From: Mercurialis annua
Taxonomy: Eukaryota > Streptophyta > Magnoliopsida > Malpighiales > Euphorbiaceae
Assembly: GCF_937616625.2 (NCBI RefSeq)
Contig: NC_065570.1
Location: 19,244,046 to 19,308,045 of the forward strand
DNA length: 64,000 bases
Direction of reading: 5' to 3'
The stretch's first letter is position 1; every line of letters begins with the position of its first letter. A program made the translations under genes and the position numbers. Of the stretch, positions 45,967-59,949 are shown in pieces. The notes beneath the pieces are model-generated. The model was not told the origin of the DNA. It searched no databases and saw only the letters and a list, made by a program, of their open reading frames with translations.

Positions 45967-48924
45967 TGTAATACCCCGTATATTTTTCGGTGTTTTTTTT
46001 TTCGATGAGTTTCCGATTACAATTTGGAGTCGCTTCGAGTTCATGGTTTGTTTCGTGGTTTGAATAAATTAATTGGTTGGCCCATGTTTCTGTTAATTAA
46101 TTTTATTCTTTGATTTTGGCCCATGCACCTTATTTCTATACAAGTGTTTATGAGTTATTAAGTTTATAATTTTGGCCCATGAATATCATGAAGCCCATGC
46201 ACATTTGGCATACTCTTGTTCTTGTTTTTCAATAGCAGCGTGCTGCACTTCTTTCATCCCTTTTCCTTCTTCTTTTTTTTATTCGTTGAAACCCTAATTA
46301 TTAGACAAATCCCTAGCCGACTCATTATCCTAAACTAATCTCAGAAACACTACCATCCTTATTACAATCTTCATTCATCTTCTTGGCGATTCAGTTAGAT
46401 AAGTTTCTATCATTACTTTGATTGATTCGTTTTGATATCGTTAATATCGTTCTTGATCCATATCTTGTTTGTTTTAGCTATAATCTAAGATTCTCTTCGA
46501 TTATTCATCTATACTTGACTCCCTCGTTAATCCCTACGTGTTGGAATCGAATTTGGTACGTACGAATCCTTTCGTTTTTGTGTCGTCGGTTCATCGCCTT
46601 GTGATTCATGTTCTGCCGCTGTTTTTAGGCAATGATTACTACTGTTTGTTCCTGTTAGTTGATGATTGCTATACCTTGAATCTCTTTGTTGTTTTGACCT
46701 AATTGATGCGGCTCGGTTTCGATTTGGATTTGTCGAACCCCGCCATTGTTAAGGCTCCTGTACATGCATGGTCTTTGGTGGCTATCTTCTTACTTAATAA
46801 CATTGATAATACATGTTTTCGTTAATTAAGGATTGTTCGAGTTTAGTAATGAAATTGTGAGATTTGGAGGATTGTGCTTGCTGCTGTCAGTATTGGAATC
46901 ATGTTCATGAAGGATTGTCCTTGGCGGGAATTTTGCATATTGTTTAAATTGTTGTTGTTGTCCCTGTTCATGGTTGATGGCCATTTATTTCTTTATTTTA
47001 ATTGATGATTATTGTTGTTTACTCTGAGAATGTATTTGTTCTTTTGGCCATTTGAATTCTTATTAATTAGTTGACTTTGGCGAGAATGGTGATTTCAATT
47101 ATGTGTGGCCATTTTGGTTATTGATTCAATTATCCTGGACTATGTCCTTATTGTTTTGGGCAACTATTATTTTATTTTTGTCATAGGCTTAATGATTGAT
47201 TTATTAATCAAAGTTTATTGAATTGGTTAAATACCAATTGAAACCGTACTTTTTGATATCGTTTAATTTTCTAAATTGGTACTGATAACATTATTTTGAA
47301 ATACGAAAATAATATTTGTTAGAAACTTTCATTATATCATTTTTGATAATTTAAATTTGAAAACGATATTTATATTTATAATCTATAATCTTATAATTAC
47401 TCGGGTAATTATAGTTTTGGAATTATTGACTTAGCGTGCCAATTTGGCTAAATTACAATTTAGCTTTTAATTTATTTTTTTTAAAATTTATTTGATTAAA
47501 TTTTTAATTGTAATTTGGGTTACTTGAAGTTAAAGTTATTGGGTTCCGTTTTTAAATATTGATTTATTATTTTATCAAGTTGATTCTATAATTATAAACT
47601 ATGGTTTATAATTGGATATAATTATATTTATTTCATTAAAGTGATTTTTGGGAATTATAAACTCTGATTTATATTTTTATAAAATATTTTGGGTCGGGTT
47701 AGACTTGGGTCACCCGACATGTGAGGTAGTTTGGTAGTTAATGGTAACTCGGCTAACCCAATATTTGAGGAAATGGATTTAAGTTATTATTTACTTATTA
47801 TTTAAGTAATATTTTCAAGAACGGATTTTAAAGCGGAAACCCAATAGACTTGGCTTATCTATTTATTGAGTATTGCGGTACTCGATGTGGTTCTATTTTG
47901 AATCGGGTCATTATGTAATCAATTGTTCTTTTTGCTTTAGCTATGATTGTGCGAGACTTGGTATTGTGCTAGTCCTATGTGGTGTCTATTATTCTTAGAG
48001 TTAGAGGTTGAATAGATTTTAACTTATATATTATTTTAGACCCGTCGAATGCTCGTGCTTCGGAGTCTACGCAGGGTTAGCTGTTTGCCAAGATTCACGT
48101 GGATAAGCAAGCAGTGAGTTTGTAGTGCTATTTACCGCTTTATTAAGTACCGCAATTTATTTTAGTACTATAAATGCTTTTGAACCGTTTTTAAGCGATT
48201 ATGGATCTGGATTGAAACGAGCTACTCGATAGGCTTGTATCGAGACTGTGTGCACCGGTAAGTACTCTGGGATCGGCAGACTAATGTCTTGCTTACGCTG
48301 GTATATGACGAAGATATGTTCTCGTCCACTCTTGGTTTATCAGTATGCTATGTCATACTTACGCTGGGATCATTTGAATATTGTTTTCCATAATCATATA
48401 TTAGTATAAAATGTTTGATTTCAGGGTTTTAAACTTAATAAATGTAAATAGTATTGCGAACTCATCTCAGTATATCTGACCCCGTTGTTTTCCCAAATTT
48501 TCCAGGTTTATGATTTGAAAGCTGGTCCACTCCGATTCTTTTGATTCCTCGAAGGTTTTATGTTATATAAACTAGTCATTGTTTTCTAACTCTTAGACCG
48601 CAGTAGAATTAGTTTATTAGTTACTTTGGTTATTGCACATTGGGATTGTCGGTTTGTCCGATTGTTTATTATTGGCATGTTCACTCTGGATTATATTTAA
48701 TTAGTATATTTAAGGCATGTTGTTGAGCATTTCAGATATTTAAGTTATTTATATTAGAACTGTAATATAAATTGCTAGACTTAGGTTGGAGTCTCGGTTG
48801 CCCCCGAGCAAAGTTTCTGCAGGTTTATATGTTTAATAGTTTTCCGCGAGACTTGCTACGCGTTTTGGTACGACCATACCCATACCCTAGCGCCGGTTAC
48901 GATTCATGAAATTGGGTCGTGACA
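45967..48924 (+). repeat. 3' LTR of element A (2958 bp)
   Basis: Pair of 3008-5975. The leader-intron donor seen in the left LTR is changed here (TTAGATAAGTTT around 46395). Frames inside the LTR such as 46422-46604 also occur in the left LTR and are not genes. Confidence 0.9.
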
Positions 48925-51704
48925 TCACAATACTATTTACATTTATTAAGTTTAAAACCCTTAAATCAAAACATTTAATACTAATAATAATATGATTATG
49001 GAATTACAGTATTGAAATGATCCCAGCGTAAGTATGACATAGCATATTGATAAACCGAGAGTGGACGAGAATAAATCCTCGTCATATACGAGTGTAAGCA
49101 ACACATTAGTCTGCCGATCACAGAGTACTTACCGGTGCACACCGTCTCGATACAAGCCTATCAAGTAGCTCATTTCAATCCAGATCCATAATCGCTTAAA
49201 ACAGTTCAAAAACATATATAATACTAAAATAGATGCGGTACTTAATAAAACGGTAAATAGCATTACAAACTCACTGTTTGCTTATCCACGTGAATCTCGG
49301 CAAATAGCTAACCTTGCATAGACTCCGAAGCACGAGCAATCGACGGGTCTAAAACAATATATATGTTAAAATCCATTCAACCCCTAACTCTAAGAATACT
49401 AGACACCACATAGAACTAGCACAATACCGAGTTAAGCATAAACGTAGCCAGAATAGAATGAACAATTAATCACGTAATGACCCGAGTCAAAATGAACCAC
49501 ATCGAGTAACACAATACTCAAATAAATAAATAAGCCAAGTCTATTGGGTTTCCGCTTTAAAATCCGTTCCGAAAAATATTACTTAAATAATAAATAAATA
49601 ATAACTTAAATCCATTTCCTCAAATATTGGGTTAGCCGAGTTACCAATAACTACCAAGTTACCTAACATGTCGGGTGACGCAAGTCTAACCCGACCCAAA
49701 ATATTTTATCAAAATATAAACCAGAGTTTATAATTCCAAAAAAAATCACCTTATTAAAATAAACATAATCATGTCCAATTATAAACCATAGTTTATAATT
49801 ATAGAATAAACTTTGATAAAATAATAAATATATATTTAAAACGGAACCCAATAGCTTTAATTTCAAGTAACCCAAGTTACAATCAAAAACTTAATCGAAT
49901 AAGTTTTAAAAACGTTTAAGGGCTAAATTGTAATTTAGCCAAAATGACATACCAAAAAGATATTTAAAATCAAATATAATTATCCGAGTAATTATATAAA
50001 TTTAGATTATAAAATAATCATCGTTTCAATTTGTCAAATTATATAACGAAATCCAAAAGATAAAATATAATTTAATCACGTTGGCACGCTAAGCCCAAAA
50101 TCTCAAATTAACAATTAAATAATAATTATTAATTTAATTTAAATAACTCAAATATTATTTTTAGGTTTTAAAAATGATATTATTAATTTGATAAACTTTC
50201 AAATAAAAATGAAATCCCCAATTTCCATTTAATATAGTCGAAATAAATAATCAAATATAAAATCATTTATATTATAATAAGATTAATATTAAATCTAAAT
50301 TTAAAATATTATTGTCCAAAGTAATTCCAAATTATAAATAATCATATTATTTAAATCACTAATTAATAAGTCGAAACCAATTTCGTAAATTAAAATCAAA
50401 AATCAATTAAAACAATTAATAAATAAACTTAGGAACTCCTATAATTAAGTTACAAGAATTCAGTGACCAAACTCAACCTTTAGCCAAAACAATTCAAAAG
50501 ACACCAATCATCCATCGCCACCTCATCATCTTCATTAACAAATTTCCCAAACTTAAGCATAACATATACAGAATGCAGAAACCGAAAATATCAAGCCAAG
50601 GATCATCAAATTATCATGTTATCATAACAACCTAACAACATTAACAATTCAATTCAACACATTATCATCATTCTTAACAAATTTAATGATCTCAGTGGCT
50701 TCATAACAAGCATGAAAGATTTAAGCAAGAACCGAACTCAAGTATTAACAATGGCAATCGAGAAATCCAAGAACGAAAGGCATGAATCTAAACTGAGAGC
50801 TTACCCAATTAACTACCCAATAATTAAGAGGCTCGAAACATATAATCCACAAGATCAAAGCCAACAAAGGAAAATAATTCGGCAGATAACATAACAAACG
50901 AACACAACCAAGAACAAAGCAATACAGTGAGACGACGGCGATTGAAACAGAATCGATAGCGTACCGTTTTGCGAAAACAAGATTGGGAATTGTAGAGGCG
51001 TGAGTCTACTTTCACTAGAACGAAACTGATTTGAATTCGATCTCCAAATGGCTACAAGCGGATTGAAAAACGAAGGTATCGTTTTAGAATCGAAATAACC
51101 AATAACTTAAAAACGGTAAAACGGCGACGGCTATAACAGAAAATATAATGTACCGCTTTATGAAAACTAAGCTCGAACTTGTAGAGGGCTGAGTCTATAG
51201 TCTCATAAATTAAACAGAAACAAAAATTGGTGCTGAAACGAGGGAGAATGAATCAGAATACGTAAGTGTCGATTTCAGCTAAAAACAGAATATTCAAAGA
51301 AGAAACTTACCGAATTGAGTATCAAACTTTGGAGGAGAATTGGAACAAGAGTTCTCAGCGATTTGGAGTAGTGAGAATGGCTAGGGTTTGAGGGATATGT
51401 AGGGAAGAGTTTAGGGTTATAATTTTAGGTAATTATAAGGAGAAAACGTGCTAAAACGGAAGGGAAAACGCGCCCATAACTGCAGCCAAACAGGTCTCGA
51501 TCGAGACCTGCCTAAAATTTGCAGGTCTCTAACGAGACCATCAGGTTTCGTTCGAGACTTAACGAGACCTGCTTCAACCCAAAGGTTGAACCACCCAACC
51601 CAAACTCGACCCGAACATCGAATCAAACCACGAAAACCGCAAAATAACTTAAATTACTACCAGAAACTCATCGAGAAAAGTTAAAAAATTTACGGGGTAT
51701 TACA
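48925..51704 (-). mobile_element. Truncated antisense LTR of a related element, target of element A
   Basis: Read on the minus strand it starts TGTAATACCCCGTAAATT at 51704 and follows the order of LTR A and C: palindromes near the start, a GGTAAGTTT donor-like site (about 51310), TCGGGTTAGAC, GTGCACCGGTAAGTACTC, then ..AATAAATGTAAATAGTATTG, where it stops at the element A insertion. Its last ~400 bp are missing. Sequence is clearly diverged from both A and C. Its outer end abuts the satellite directly, suggesting it originally inserted into the array. Confidence 0.82.
51491..51590. repeat. Palindrome cluster in the antisense LTR
   Basis: Perfect palindrome CAGGTCTCGATCGAGACCTG (51491-51510); inverted pair GCAGGTCTC/GAGACCTGC (51521-51529 with 51564-51572); inverted pair TTCAACC/GGTTGAA (51573-51590). 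It occupies the same position in the LTR as the palindrome run of LTR C, with largely different sequence. Confidence 0.85.
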
Positions 51705-52199
51705 AATCGCTAAAAAGGTGAAACGTTTGGATTTGTTTCGTAATGTTTGTAAACGTTTGGCTTAAATCGATAAAAGTTGAAACGTTTGGTTTTGTTTCGT
51801 AGCGTTTGTAAACATTTGGCTTAAATCGCTAAAAAGGTGAAATTTTTGGTTTTTTTTCGTAAAGTTTGTAAACGTTTGTTTTAAATCGCTAAAAAGGTAG
51901 AACGTTTGGATTTATTTTGTAACGTTTGTAAACGTTTGGCTTAAATTGTAAAAAGGGTTTCGTAATGTTTTAAACGTTTGGATTAGATTCATAACGTTTA
52001 TAAATGTTTGGCTTATATCGCTAAAAAGTTGAAACATTTGGATTTGTTTCATAATGTTTGTAAACATTTGTCTTAAATCGCTAAAAAGGTGAAACGTTTG
52101 TCTTAAATCGCTAAAAAGGTGAAACGTTTGGCTTAAATCGCTAAAAAGGTGAAACGTTTGGATTTGTTTCATAACGTTTGTAAACGTTTGGCTTAAATT

Positions 52200-55100
52200 G
52201 CTAAAAAGGTTAAATGTTTGGATTTAAATTGCTAAAAAGGTGAAACGTTTGGATTTGTTTCGTAACGTTTGTAAACGTTTGGCTTAAATTGCGAAAAAGG
52301 TGAAACGTTTGGATTTCTTTTGTATCGTTTGTAAACGTTTGGCTTAAATCACTAAAAAGGTGAAACATTTGGTTTTGTTTCGTAACGTTTGTAAACGTTC
52401 GGCTTAAATCGCTAAATAGCTGAAATATTTGTTTTGTTTCGTAGCGTTTGTAAACATTCGGCTTAAATAGCTAAAAAGGTTAAACGTTTTGTTTTGTTTC
52501 GTACCGTTTGTAAACGTTCGGCTTAAATCGCTAAAAAGGGGAAATGTTTGGATTTGTTCCATAACGTTTGTAAATGTTTGGCTTAAATTGCTAAAAAGGT
52601 GAAACGTTTGGATTTGTTTCATAACTTTTGTAAACGATTGGTTCTGTTTCGTAATGTTTGTAAACATTTGTCTTAAATTGCTAAAAATGTGAAACGTTTG
52701 AATTTGTTTCATAACGTTTTAAACGTTTAGTTTTGTTTTGTAACATTTGTAAACGTTTGGATTAAATCGCTAAAAAGGTGAAACGTTTGGACTTGTTTCG
52801 TACTGTTTGTAAACGTTTAACTTAAATTGATAAATATGGGAAACGTTTGGATTTGTTTCGTTACGTTTGTAAACGTTTGGCTTCAGTAGCTAAAGATGGA
52901 AAATGTTTGGATTTGTTTCGTCACGTTTGTAAACTTTTGGCTTAAATCTCTAAAAAGGTGAAACTTTTGGATTTGTTTTGTAACGTTTTAAATGTTTGGC
53001 TCAAATCGCTTAAATGGGAAAACATTTGGATTTGTTTCGTAACTTTTGTAAACGCTTGGCTTAAATCGCTAAAAAAGTTAAACGTTTGGTTCTTTTTCGC
53101 AACGTTTGTAAACGTTTTGCATAAATTGCTAAAAAGGTGAAACGTTTGGATTTGTTTCGTAACCTTTGTAAATGTTTGGCTTAAATTGCTAAAAAGGTGA
53201 AACGATTGGATTTGTTTCGTATCGTTTGTAAACTATGGTTTTGTTTCCTAACGTTTGGATTTGTTTTATAACGTTTGTCAACATTTGGATTAAATCGCTA
53301 AAAAGGTGAAACATTTGGATTTGTTTCGTAACGTTTTTAAACGTTTGGCTTAAATCGCTAAAAAGGTGAAACGCTTGGATTTGTTTCGTAACATTTGTAA
53401 TCGTTTGGCATAAATCGCTAAAAAGGTGAAACGCTTGGATTCGTTTCGTAAAGTTTATAAACGTTTGGATTAAATTGCTAAAAAGGTGAAACATTTGGAT
53501 TCGTTTCGTAACGTTTGTAAATGTTTTGCTTAAATTGTTAAAAAGGTGAAACGTTTGGATTTGTTTCGCAACGTTTGTAAATGTTTGGCTTAAATCACTA
53601 AAAAACTGAAACGTTTAGATTTGTTTCGTAATTTTTATAAACGTTTGGCTTAAATCGCTAAAAAGGTGAAAAGTTTGAATTTATTTTGTAATGTTTGTAA
53701 ACGTTTTGCTTGAATTGCTAAAAAGGTGAAACGCTTGGATTTGTTTCGCAACGTTTTAAATGTTTTGGCTTAAAACGCTAAAATGGGGAAACGTTTGGAT
53801 TTGTTTCGTAACTTTTATAAACGTTTGGCTTAAATTGTTAAAAAGGTGAAACATTTGGTTTTGTTTCGTAACGTTTCTAAACGTTCGGCTTGAATCGCTA
53901 AATAGCTGAAATGTTTGGTTTTGTTTCGTAGCGTTTGTAAACGTTCGGCTTAAATAGCTAAAAGGGTTAAACGTTTTGTTTTGTTTCGTAACGTTTGTAA
54001 ACGTTCGGCTTAAATCGCTAAAAAGGGGAAATGTTTGGATTTGTTCCATAACATTTATAAATGTTTGGCTTAAATTGCTAAAAAGGTGAAACTTTTGGAT
54101 TTGTTTCATAACTTTTGTAAATGATTGGTTTTGTTTCGTAATGTTTGTAAACATTTGTCTTAAATTTCTAAAAATGTGAAACGTTTGAATTTGTTTCATA
54201 ACGTTTTAAACGTTTAGTTTTGTTTCGTAATGTTTGTAAACGTTTGGATTAAATCGCTAAAATGGTGAAACGTTTGGACTTGTTTCGTACTGTTTGTAAA
54301 CGTTTAACTTAAATTGATAAATATGTTAAACCTTTGGATTTGTTTCGTTACGTTTGTAAACGTTTGGCTTCAGTAGCTAAAGATGGAAAATGTTTGGATT
54401 TGTTTCGTCACGTTTGTAAACTTTTGGCTTAAATCTCTAAAAAGGTGAAACCTTTGGATTTGTTTCGTAACGTTTTAAATGTTTGGCTTAAATCGCTTAA
54501 ATGGGGAAACGTTTGGATTTGTTTCGTAACTTTTGTAAACGCTTGGCTTAAATCACTAAAAAGGTTAGACGTTTGGTTCTTTTTTGCAACGTTTGTAAAC
54601 GTTTTGCATAAATTACTAAAAAGGTGAAACGTTTGGATTTGTTTCGTAACATTTGTAAATGTTGGCTTAAATTGATAAAAAGGTGAAACAGTTGGATTTG
54701 TTTCGTAACGTTTGTAAACTATGATTTTGTTTCCTAACGTTTGGATTTGTTTTGTAACGTTTGTCAACATTTGGATTAAATCGCTAAAAAGGTGAAACAT
54801 TTGGATTTGTTTCGTAACGTTTTTAAACGTTTGGCTTAAATTGCTAATAAGGTGAAACGCTTGGATTCGTTTCGTAACATTTGTAATCGTTTGGCATAAA
54901 TCGCTAAAAAGGTGAAACGCTTGGATTCGTTTCGTAAAGTTTATAAACGTTTGGATTAAATTGCTAAAAAGGTGAAACATTTGGATTCGTTTCGTAACGT
55001 TTGTAAATGTTTGGCTTAAATTGTTAAAAAGGTGAAACGTTTGGATTTGTTTCGTAATGTTTGTAAATGTTTGGCTTAAATCGCTAAAAAAGTGAAACGT

Positions 55101-58100
55101 TTAGATTTGTTTCGTAACTTTTGTAGACGTTTGGCTTAAATCGCTAAAAAGGTGAAACGTTTGAATTTATTTTGTAATGTTTGTAAACGTTTTGCTTGAA
55201 TTGCTAAAAAGGTGAAACGCTTGGATTTGTTTCGCAACGTTTTAAACGTTTGGCTTAAATCGCTAAAATGGGGAAACGTTTGGATTTGTTTCGTAACTTT
55301 TATAAACGTTTGGCTTAAATTGCTAAAAAGGTGAAACATTTGGTTTTGTTTCGTAACGTTTGTAAACGTTCGGCTTGAATCGCTAAATAGCTGAAATGTT
55401 TGGTTTTGTTTCGTAGCGTTTGTAAACGTTCGGCTTAAATAGCTAAAAAGGTTAAAGGTTTTGTTTTGTTTCGTAACGTTTGTAAACGTTTGGCTTAAAT
55501 CGCTAAAAAGGGGAAATGTTTGGATTTGTTCCATAACGTTTGTAAATGTTTGGCTTAAATTGCTAAAAAGGTGAAATTTTTGGATTTGTTTCATAACTTT
55601 TGTAAACGATTGGTTTTGTTTCGTAATGTTTGTAAACATTTGTCTTAAATTGCTAAATATGTGAAACGTTTGAATTTGTTTCATAACGTTTTAAACGTTT
55701 AGTTTTGTTTCGTAACGTTTGTAAACGTTTGGATTAAATCGCTAAAAAGGTGAAACGTTTGGACTTGTTTCGTTCTGTTTGTAAACGTTTAACTTAAATT
55801 GATAAATATGGGAAACATTTGGATTTGTTTCGTTACATTTGTAAACGTTTGGCTTCAGTAGCTAAAGATGTAAAATGTTTGGATTTGTTTCGTCACGTTT
55901 GTAAACGTTTGGCTTAAATCTCTAAAAAGGTGAAACTTTTGGATTTGTTTCGTAACGTTTTAAATGTTTGGCTTAAATCGCTTAAATGGGGAAACGTTTG
56001 GATTTGTTTCGTAACTTTTGTAAACGCTTGGCTTAAATCGCTAAAAAGGTTAAACGTTTGGTTCTTTTTTGCAACGTTTGTAAACGTTTTGCATAAATTG
56101 CTAAAAAGGTGAAACGTTTGGATTTGTTTCGTAACCTTTGTAAATATTTGGCTTAAATTGCTAAAAAGGTGAAACAATTGGATTTGTTTCGTAACGTTTG
56201 TAAACTATGGTTTTGTTTCCCAACGTTTGGATTTGTTTTATAACGTTTGTCAACATTTGGATTAAATCGCTAAAAAGGTGAAACATTTGGATTTGTTTCG
56301 TAACGTTTTTAAACGTTTCGCTTAAATCGCTAAAAAGGTAAAACGCTTGGATTTGTTTCGTAAAATTTGTAATCGTTTGGCATAAATCGCTAAAAAGGTG
56401 AAATGCTTGGATTCGTTTCGTAAAGTTTATAAACGTTTGGATTAAATTGCTAAAAAGGTGAAACATTTGGATTCGTTTCGTAACGTTCGTAAATGTTTCG
56501 CTTAAATTGTTAAAAAGGTGAAACGTTTGGATTTGTTTCGCAACGTTTGTAAATGTTTGGCTTAAATCGCTAAAAAACTGAAACGTTTAGATTTGTTTCG
56601 TAACTTTTGTAAACATTTGGCTTAAATCGCTAAAAAGGTGAAACGTTTGAATTTATTTTGTAATGTTTGTAAACGTTTTGCTTAAATTGCTAAAAAGGTG
56701 AAACGCTTGGATTTGTTTCGCAAAGTTTTAAACGTTTGGCTTAAATCGCTAAAATGGGGAAACGTTTGGATTTGTTTCGTAACTTTTATAAACGTTTGGC
56801 TTATATTGCTAAAAAGGTGAAACATTTGGTTTTGTTTCGTAACGTTTGTAAACGTTCGGCTTGAATCGCTAAATAGCTGAAATGTTTGGTTTTGTTTCGT
56901 AGCGTTTGTAAACGTTCGGCTTAAATAGCTAAAAAGGTTAAAGGTTTTGTTTTGTTTCGTAACGTTTGTAAACGTTCGGCTTAAATCGCTAAAAAGGGGA
57001 AATGTTTGGATTTGTTCCATAACGTTTGTAAATGTTTGGCTTAAATTGCTAAAAAGGTGAAACTTTTGGATTTGTTTCATAACTTTTGTAAACGATTGGT
57101 TTTGTTTCGTAATGTTTGTAAACATTTGTCTTAAATTGCTAAATATGTGAAACGTTTGAATTTGTTTCATAACGTTTTAAACGTTTAGTTTTTATTCGTA
57201 ACGTTTGTAAACGTTTGGATTAAATCGCTAAAAAGGTGAAACGTTTGGACTTGTTTCGTTCTGTTTGTAAACGTTTAACTTAAATTGATAAATATGGGAA
57301 ACATTTGGATTTGTTTCGTTACATTTGTAAACGTTTGGCTTCAGTAGCTAAAGATGTAAAATGTTTGGATTTGTTTCGTCACGTTTGTAAACGTTTGGCT
57401 TAAATCTCTAAAAAGGTGAAACTTTTGGATTTGTTTCGTAACGTTTTAAATGTTTGGCTTAAATCGCTTAAATGGGGAAACGTTTGGATTTGTTTCGTAA
57501 CTTTTGTAAACGCTTGGCTTAAATCGCTAAAAAGGTTAAACGTTTGGTTCTTTTTCGCAACGTTTGTAAACGTTTTGCATAAATTGCTAAAAAGGTGAAA
57601 CGTTTGGATTTGTTTCGTAACATTTGTAAATGTTTGGCTTAAATTGCTAAAAAGGTGAAACAGTTGGATTTGTTTCGTAACGTTTGTAAACTATGGTTTT
57701 GTTTCCTAACGTTTGGATTTGTTTTGTAACGTTTGTCAACATTTGGATTAAATCGCTAAAAAGGTGAAACGTTTGGATTTGTTTCATAACGTTTGTAAAC
57801 GTTTGTCTTAAATTGCTAAAAAGGTGAAATGTTTGGATTTAAATTGCTAAAAAGTGAAACGTTTGGATTTGTTTCGTAACGTTTGTAAACGTTTGGCTTA
57901 AATTGCTAAAAAGGTGAAACGTTTGGATTTCTTTTGTATCGTTTGTAAACGTTTGGCTTAAATCGCTAAAAAGGTGAAACATTTGGTTTTGTTTCGTAAC
58001 GTTTGTAAACGTTCGGCTTAAATCGCTAAATAACTGAAATGTTTGGTTTTGTTTCGTAGCGTTTGTAAACATTCGGCTCAAATAGCTAAAAAGGTTAAAC

Positions 58101-59470
58101 GTTTTGTTTTGTTTCGTAACGTTTATAAACGTTCGGCTTAAATCGCTAAAAAGGGGAAATGTTTGGATTTGTTCCATAACGTTTGTAAATGTTTGGCTTA
58201 AATTGCTAAAAAGGTGAAACGTTTGGATTTGTTTCATAATTTTTGTAAACGATTGGTTTTGTTTCGTAATGTTTGTAAACATTTGTCTTAAATTGCTAAA
58301 AATGTGAAACGTTTGAATTTGTTTCATAACGTTTTAAACGTTTAGTTTTGTTTCGTAACGTTTGTAAACGTTTGGATTAAATTGCTAAAAAGGTGAAACG
58401 TTTGGACTTGTTTCGTACTGTTTGTAAACGTTTAACTTAAATTGATAAATATGGGAAACGTTTGAATTTGTTTCGTTACGTTTGTAAACGTTTGGCTTCA
58501 GTAGCCAAAGATGTAAAATGTTTGGATTTGTTTCGTCACGTTTGTAAATGTTTGGCTTAAATCTCTAAAAAGGTGAAACCTTTGGATTTGTTTCGTAACG
58601 TTTTAAATGTTTGGCTTAAATCGCTTAAATGGGGAAACGTTTGGATTTGTTTCGTAACTTTTGTAAACGCTTGGCTTAAATCACTAAAAAGGTTAGACGT
58701 TTGGTTCTTTTTTGCAACGTTTGTAAACGTTTTGCATAAATTACTAAAAAGGTGAAACGTTTGGATTTGTTTCGTAACATTTGTAAATGTTGGCTTAAAT
58801 TGATAAAAAGGTGAAACAGTTGGATTTGTTTCGTAACGTTTGTAAACTATGATTTTGTTTCCTAACGTTTGGATTTGTTTTGTAACGTTTGTCAACATTT
58901 GGATTAAATCGCTAAAAAGGTGAAACATTTGGATTTGTTTCGTAACGTTTTTAAACGTTTGGCTTAAATTGCTGATAAGGTGAAACGCTTGGATTCGTTT
59001 CGTAACATTTGTAATCGTTTGGCATAAATCGCTAAAAAGGTGAAACGCTTGGATTCGTTTCGTAAAGTTTATAAACGTTTGGATTAAATTGCTAAAAAGG
59101 TGAAACATTTGGATTCGTTTCGTAACGTTTGTAAATGTTTGGCTTAAATTGTTAAAAAGGTGAAACGTTTGGATTTGTTTCGTAATGTTTGTAAATGTTT
59201 GGCTTAAATCGCTAAAAAAGTGAAACGTTTAGATTTGTTTCGTAACTTTTGTAGACGTTTGGCTTAAATCGCTAAAAAGGTGAAACGTTTGAATTTATTT
59301 TGTAATGTTTGTAAACGTTTTGCTTGAATTGCTAAAAAGGTGAAACGCTTGGATTTGTTTCGCAACGTTTTAAACGTTTGGCTTAAATCGCTAAAATGGG
59401 GAAACGTTTGGATTTGTTTCGTAACTTTTATAAACGTTTGGCTTAAATTGCTAAAAAGGTGAAACATTTG
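52200..59470 (+). repeat. Higher-order repeat of ~1486 bp within the satellite
   Basis: A marker variant (TTTCGTCACG) occurs at 52921, 54408, 55893, 57379 and 58536 (reading the TCACG), spacings 1487, 1485, 1486 and 1157 bp. Other variants keep the same spacing. The short last interval comes from a junction near 57750-57830 where sequence like 52212 onward resumes. About 1 kb at 54300-55340 is repeated nearly exactly at 58430-59470, 4128 bp away (two full units plus the short one). Confidence 0.85.
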
Positions 59471-59949
59471 TTTTTTTTTTCGCAACGTTTTTAAACGTTT
59501 TGCTTAAATCGCTAAAAAGGTGAAACGCTTGGATTTTTTTCGCAACATTTGTAAACGTTTGGCTTAAATTGCTAAAAAAGTGAAACGCTTGGATTTGTTT
59601 CGTAACGTTTGTAAACGTTAGATTTTGTTTCGTAACGTTTCGATTTGTTTTGTAACGTTTGTCAACGTTTGGATTAAATCGCTAAAAAGGTGAAACATTT
59701 GGATTTGTTTCGTAATGTTTGTAAACGTTTGGCTTAAATCGCTAAAAAGGTGAAACATTTGGATTTATTTTGCAACGTTTATAAACGTTCTTAAATTGCT
59801 AAAAAGGTGAAACGCTTGGATTTGTTTCGTAACGTTTTAAACGTTTGGTTTTGTATCGCAATGTTTGTAAACGTTTGTCTTAAATCGCAAAAAAGGTGAA
59901 ACACCCTATTTTGTTTCGTAACGCTTGTAAACGTTTGGCTTAAAATCGC

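Larger units (their letters stand above)
3008..48924 (+). mobile_element. Element A: non-coding Tekay-like LTR retrotransposon with nested insertions
   Basis: Two matching LTRs (3008-5975 and 45967-48924) in the same orientation delimit the element. Both start TGTAATACCCCG and end GTCGTGACA. A primer binding site follows the left LTR and a polypurine tract precedes the right LTR. The flanks are TCGCA (3003-3007) and TCACA (48925-48929), a 5-bp target duplication differing by one CpG-to-CpA change. Interior sequence that belongs to A is 5976-7830 and 43295-45966; it has no gag or pol, so A is LARD-like and would depend on proteins in trans. About 35 kb of later insertion fills the middle. Confidence 0.8.

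Noticed and set aside
54429..54980. 183-codon minus-strand frame in the satellite, and similar frames elsewhere in it
   Set aside because: Its 20-residue periodicity follows the 60-bp monomer; no start context, domain or codon bias supports a gene.
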